Source: Streptomyces massasporeus
GTDB lineage: Bacteria > Actinomycetota > Actinomycetes > Streptomycetales > Streptomycetaceae
Assembly: GCF_014648995.1 (NCBI RefSeq)
Contig: NZ_BMSE01000022.1
Span: 62,001-126,000, forward strand
DNA: 64,000 bases
Direction: 5' to 3'
Part shown: one piece after another, positions 62,395 to 64,000 of the stretch
Position numbering within the stretch: the first letter of the stretch is position 1
Layout of the letters: each line of letters starts with the position of its first letter
The notes under the pieces: generated by a model
What the model was told of the DNA's origin: nothing
Databases searched by the model: none
The model's input: the letters and a program-made list of their open reading frames with translations, nothing else
Program-made: the position numbers and the translations under genes

Positions 62395-62414
62395 GGGCCT
62401 TGCCGCAAGCCCCC
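62395..62414 (-). promoter_or_regulatory. rifamycin-associated element (RAE)
   Basis: On the minus strand the sequence is GGGGCTTGCGGCAAGGCCCC, identical to the RAE inverted repeat described upstream of rifamycin-inactivating genes in actinomycetes. It lies 120 bases before rph, where it should make transcription rifamycin-inducible. The rest of the 475-base gap holds the ABC-F leader. Confidence 0.9.
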
Positions 62415-62593
62415 AGGTGCGCTATAAGTTAGGAGAGGCAAGGAGAGAACTCCTTGCCTTTGCGCTTTCCGGAGCGCCGGACCAGAGCGCTCGACGGGGA
62501 CCACTGGACCGGGCCGCTGGAACCGAGCGGTTTTCCGACGCGGCGGCTGTTACGCTGCCGGTGACGTTGACCTTGTATCGAGGAGTCACAGAC

Positions 62594-62623
62594 GTGGTGG
62601 GTGACGACGACATCTCGGGGTGA
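62594..62623 (+). CDS. putative leader peptide (uORF) of the ABC-F gene
   Basis: A nine-codon frame (VVGDDDISG) from GTG 62594, with AGGAG eight bases upstream, lies 127 bases before the ABC-F start. Downstream are two hairpins, GCGCT-gagga-AGCGC (62649-62663) and CTGCCCCGGGCAG (62702-62714). Antibiotic-resistance ABC-F genes are often controlled by ribosome stalling on such leaders. The frame and hairpins are seen; the mechanism is inferred. Confidence 0.45.
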   Translation: MVGDDDISG

Positions 62624-62750
62624 GACCCGGATCTGACGGCCGCCGGACGCGCTGAGGAAGCGCCGCCGAGGTGGCCGGTTCGTCGTACCTCCTTCCCACG
62701 TCTGCCCCGGGCAGAGCTCTCTCTGTCCGTAGTACCCCGAGGTCATCTCC

Positions 62751-64000
62751 ATGTCCGACGCCTCCGTCGTGTGCTCGAACCTGTCCTTCTCCTGGCCCGA
62801 CGACACCCCTGTCTTCAGCGACCTGTCCTTCACCGTCACGACCGGCCGTACGGGCCTGGTCGCCCCGAACGGAGCGGGCAAGAGCACGCTGCTCAAGTTG
62901 ATCGCCGGTGAACTCCGGCCCCGTACCGGCTCGTTGTCGGTCGACGGGACGCTGGGCTACCTTCCGCAGAGCCTCCCCCTGACCGGCGATCTGGTCGTCT
63001 CCGAGGTGCTCGGCATCGACGCCGTGATCCGCGCCCTGGACGCCGTCGAGTCCGGGGACGTCAGCGAGGAGCACTTCACCACCATCGGCGACGACTGGGA
63101 CATCGAGGAGCGCACGCGCGCCCAGCTCGACCGTCTCGGCCTGACCGGCCTCGCCCTGGACCGCAGCCTGAGCACGCTGAGCGGCGGCCAGATCGTCCAG
63201 CTCGGTCTCGCGGCCCAGCTCCTCAAGCGTCCCGACGTCCTGCTCCTGGACGAGCCGACCAACAACCTCGACCTGGAGGCCCGGCACCAGCTCCATGACG
63301 TGCTGTCGGACTTCACCGGCTGTCTGCTGCTGGTCAGCCACGACCGCGTGCTGCTCGACCGGATGGAACGCATCGCCGAGCTCGGCAGCGACGACCTCCG
63401 CTTCTACGGCGGTGACTTCACCGCGTACGAGGAGGCCGTTCGCGCCGAGCAGGAGGTGGCCGAGAAGAACGTCCGCAACGCCGAACAGGAGCTGAAGCGG
63501 GAGAAGCGCGAGATGCAGCAGGCCCGCGAACGCGCCGAGCGGCGCGCGAGCAACGCCGCCCGCAACCTCAAGAGCGCCGGCCTGCCCCGGATCTTCGCCG
63601 GCACCATGAAGCGGGGCGCGCAGGAGTCCGCGGGCCGAGCCGGACAGATGCACTCGGCCCGGGTCGGCGAGGCCAAGTCCCGTCTGGACGACGCCGGGCG
63701 CGCGTTGCGCGAGGAGCAACGCCTCACCCTGGACCTGCCCGACACCCAGGTGCCCGCGGGCCGCAACCTCTTCCTCGGCGAAGCGATGCAGGTGCACCTC
63801 GGCGGCCGGCAGGTGTTCGCGGAAGGCGGTGTCGATCTCACCGTCAGGGGGCCCGAGCGCATCGCGCTGAACGGGACCGAACGGCGCCGGGAAGACCACT
63901 CTGATGCGCCTGATCACCGGTGAACTCGCCCCGCACAGCGGTGAGATCAGGCGCAACGAGGGTCGTATCGCCTACCTCTCCCAGCGTCTGGACCTGCTGG
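62751..64000 (+). pseudogene. ABC-F ribosomal-protection ATPase, frameshifted and cut by window edge
   Basis: The first ATPase domain is intact: Walker A APNGAGKS (39-46), signature LSTLSGGQ near 143 and Walker B VLLLDEPTNNLD. Then comes the charged interdomain linker (KREKREMQQARERAERRASN). It resembles the antibiotic-resistance ABC-F proteins that displace drugs from the ribosome. At the start of the second domain the frame breaks: the sequence gives IALNGTERRREDH and a stop at 63923. In the +1 frame GPNGAGKTTLMRLITGELAP continues to the window end. Removing one A at 63870-63871 restores it. This could be a true mutation or a sequencing error. Confidence 0.8.

Overview
The window is about 70% GC with strong third-position GC bias. 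It has many GTG/TTG starts, lipoprotein signals and families typical of Streptomyces: DUF5302, DUF6328, streptogrisin, MmyB-type XRE regulators, RPH and ABC-F resistance. It reads as a Streptomyces chromosome arm. No rRNA, tRNA, CRISPR array, transposase or integrase was seen. Eight loci are broken or remnant genes, so this is either a decaying accessory region or an assembly with scattered one-base indels.

Layout. 0-9 kb: a partial secreted amidase, a lipoprotein, a frameshifted membrane protein, DUF5302, a LysR-PrpF-MatC acid catabolism cluster, and a decayed NlpC/P60 gene. 9-19.7 kb: GNAT, remnants of SRPBCC, aldehyde dehydrogenase and tautomerase genes, hydrolases, a GH16-like protein, a MerR regulator divergent from a double alpha/beta hydrolase, a desaturase and an aldehyde dehydrogenase. 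19.8-26 kb: a five-gene block with a putative aerolysin-like pore former, ricin-type lectin domains, VCBS/FG-GAP and NHL propellers. 26-34.6 kb: GAPDH, GlxA-type regulator, ABC exporter, DsbA-like lipoprotein and small membrane proteins. 34.6-37.9 kb: a two-gene operon encoding a STAND/TPR receptor and a two-TM protein that share a repeated RHIM-like motif. 38-50 kb: streptogrisin-like protease, broken ECF sigma factor, VWA protein, HIBYL-CoA hydrolase/ComB pair, DUF350, secreted protein-arginine deiminase, cupin-ADH and XRE regulator. 50-58 kb: kinase/regulator/VanZ operon, TmrB-like ATPase, MFS pump, anti-sigma/antagonist pair and broken azoreductase. 58-64 kb: Eis-like acetyltransferase, rifampicin phosphotransferase with a perfect rifamycin-associated element, and a frameshifted ABC-F gene at the right edge.

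The most interesting system is the STAND/two-TM pair at 34,648-37,909. The small protein has two tandem copies, and the receptor one N-terminal copy, of a 16-residue pattern Q-x-A-T-A-S-x4-[VI]-[IT]-Q-[VI]-x-G. This is the architecture expected of an amyloid-templated NLR-like receptor and membrane-acting effector. The lectin/pore-former block is the second candidate for an undescribed function.
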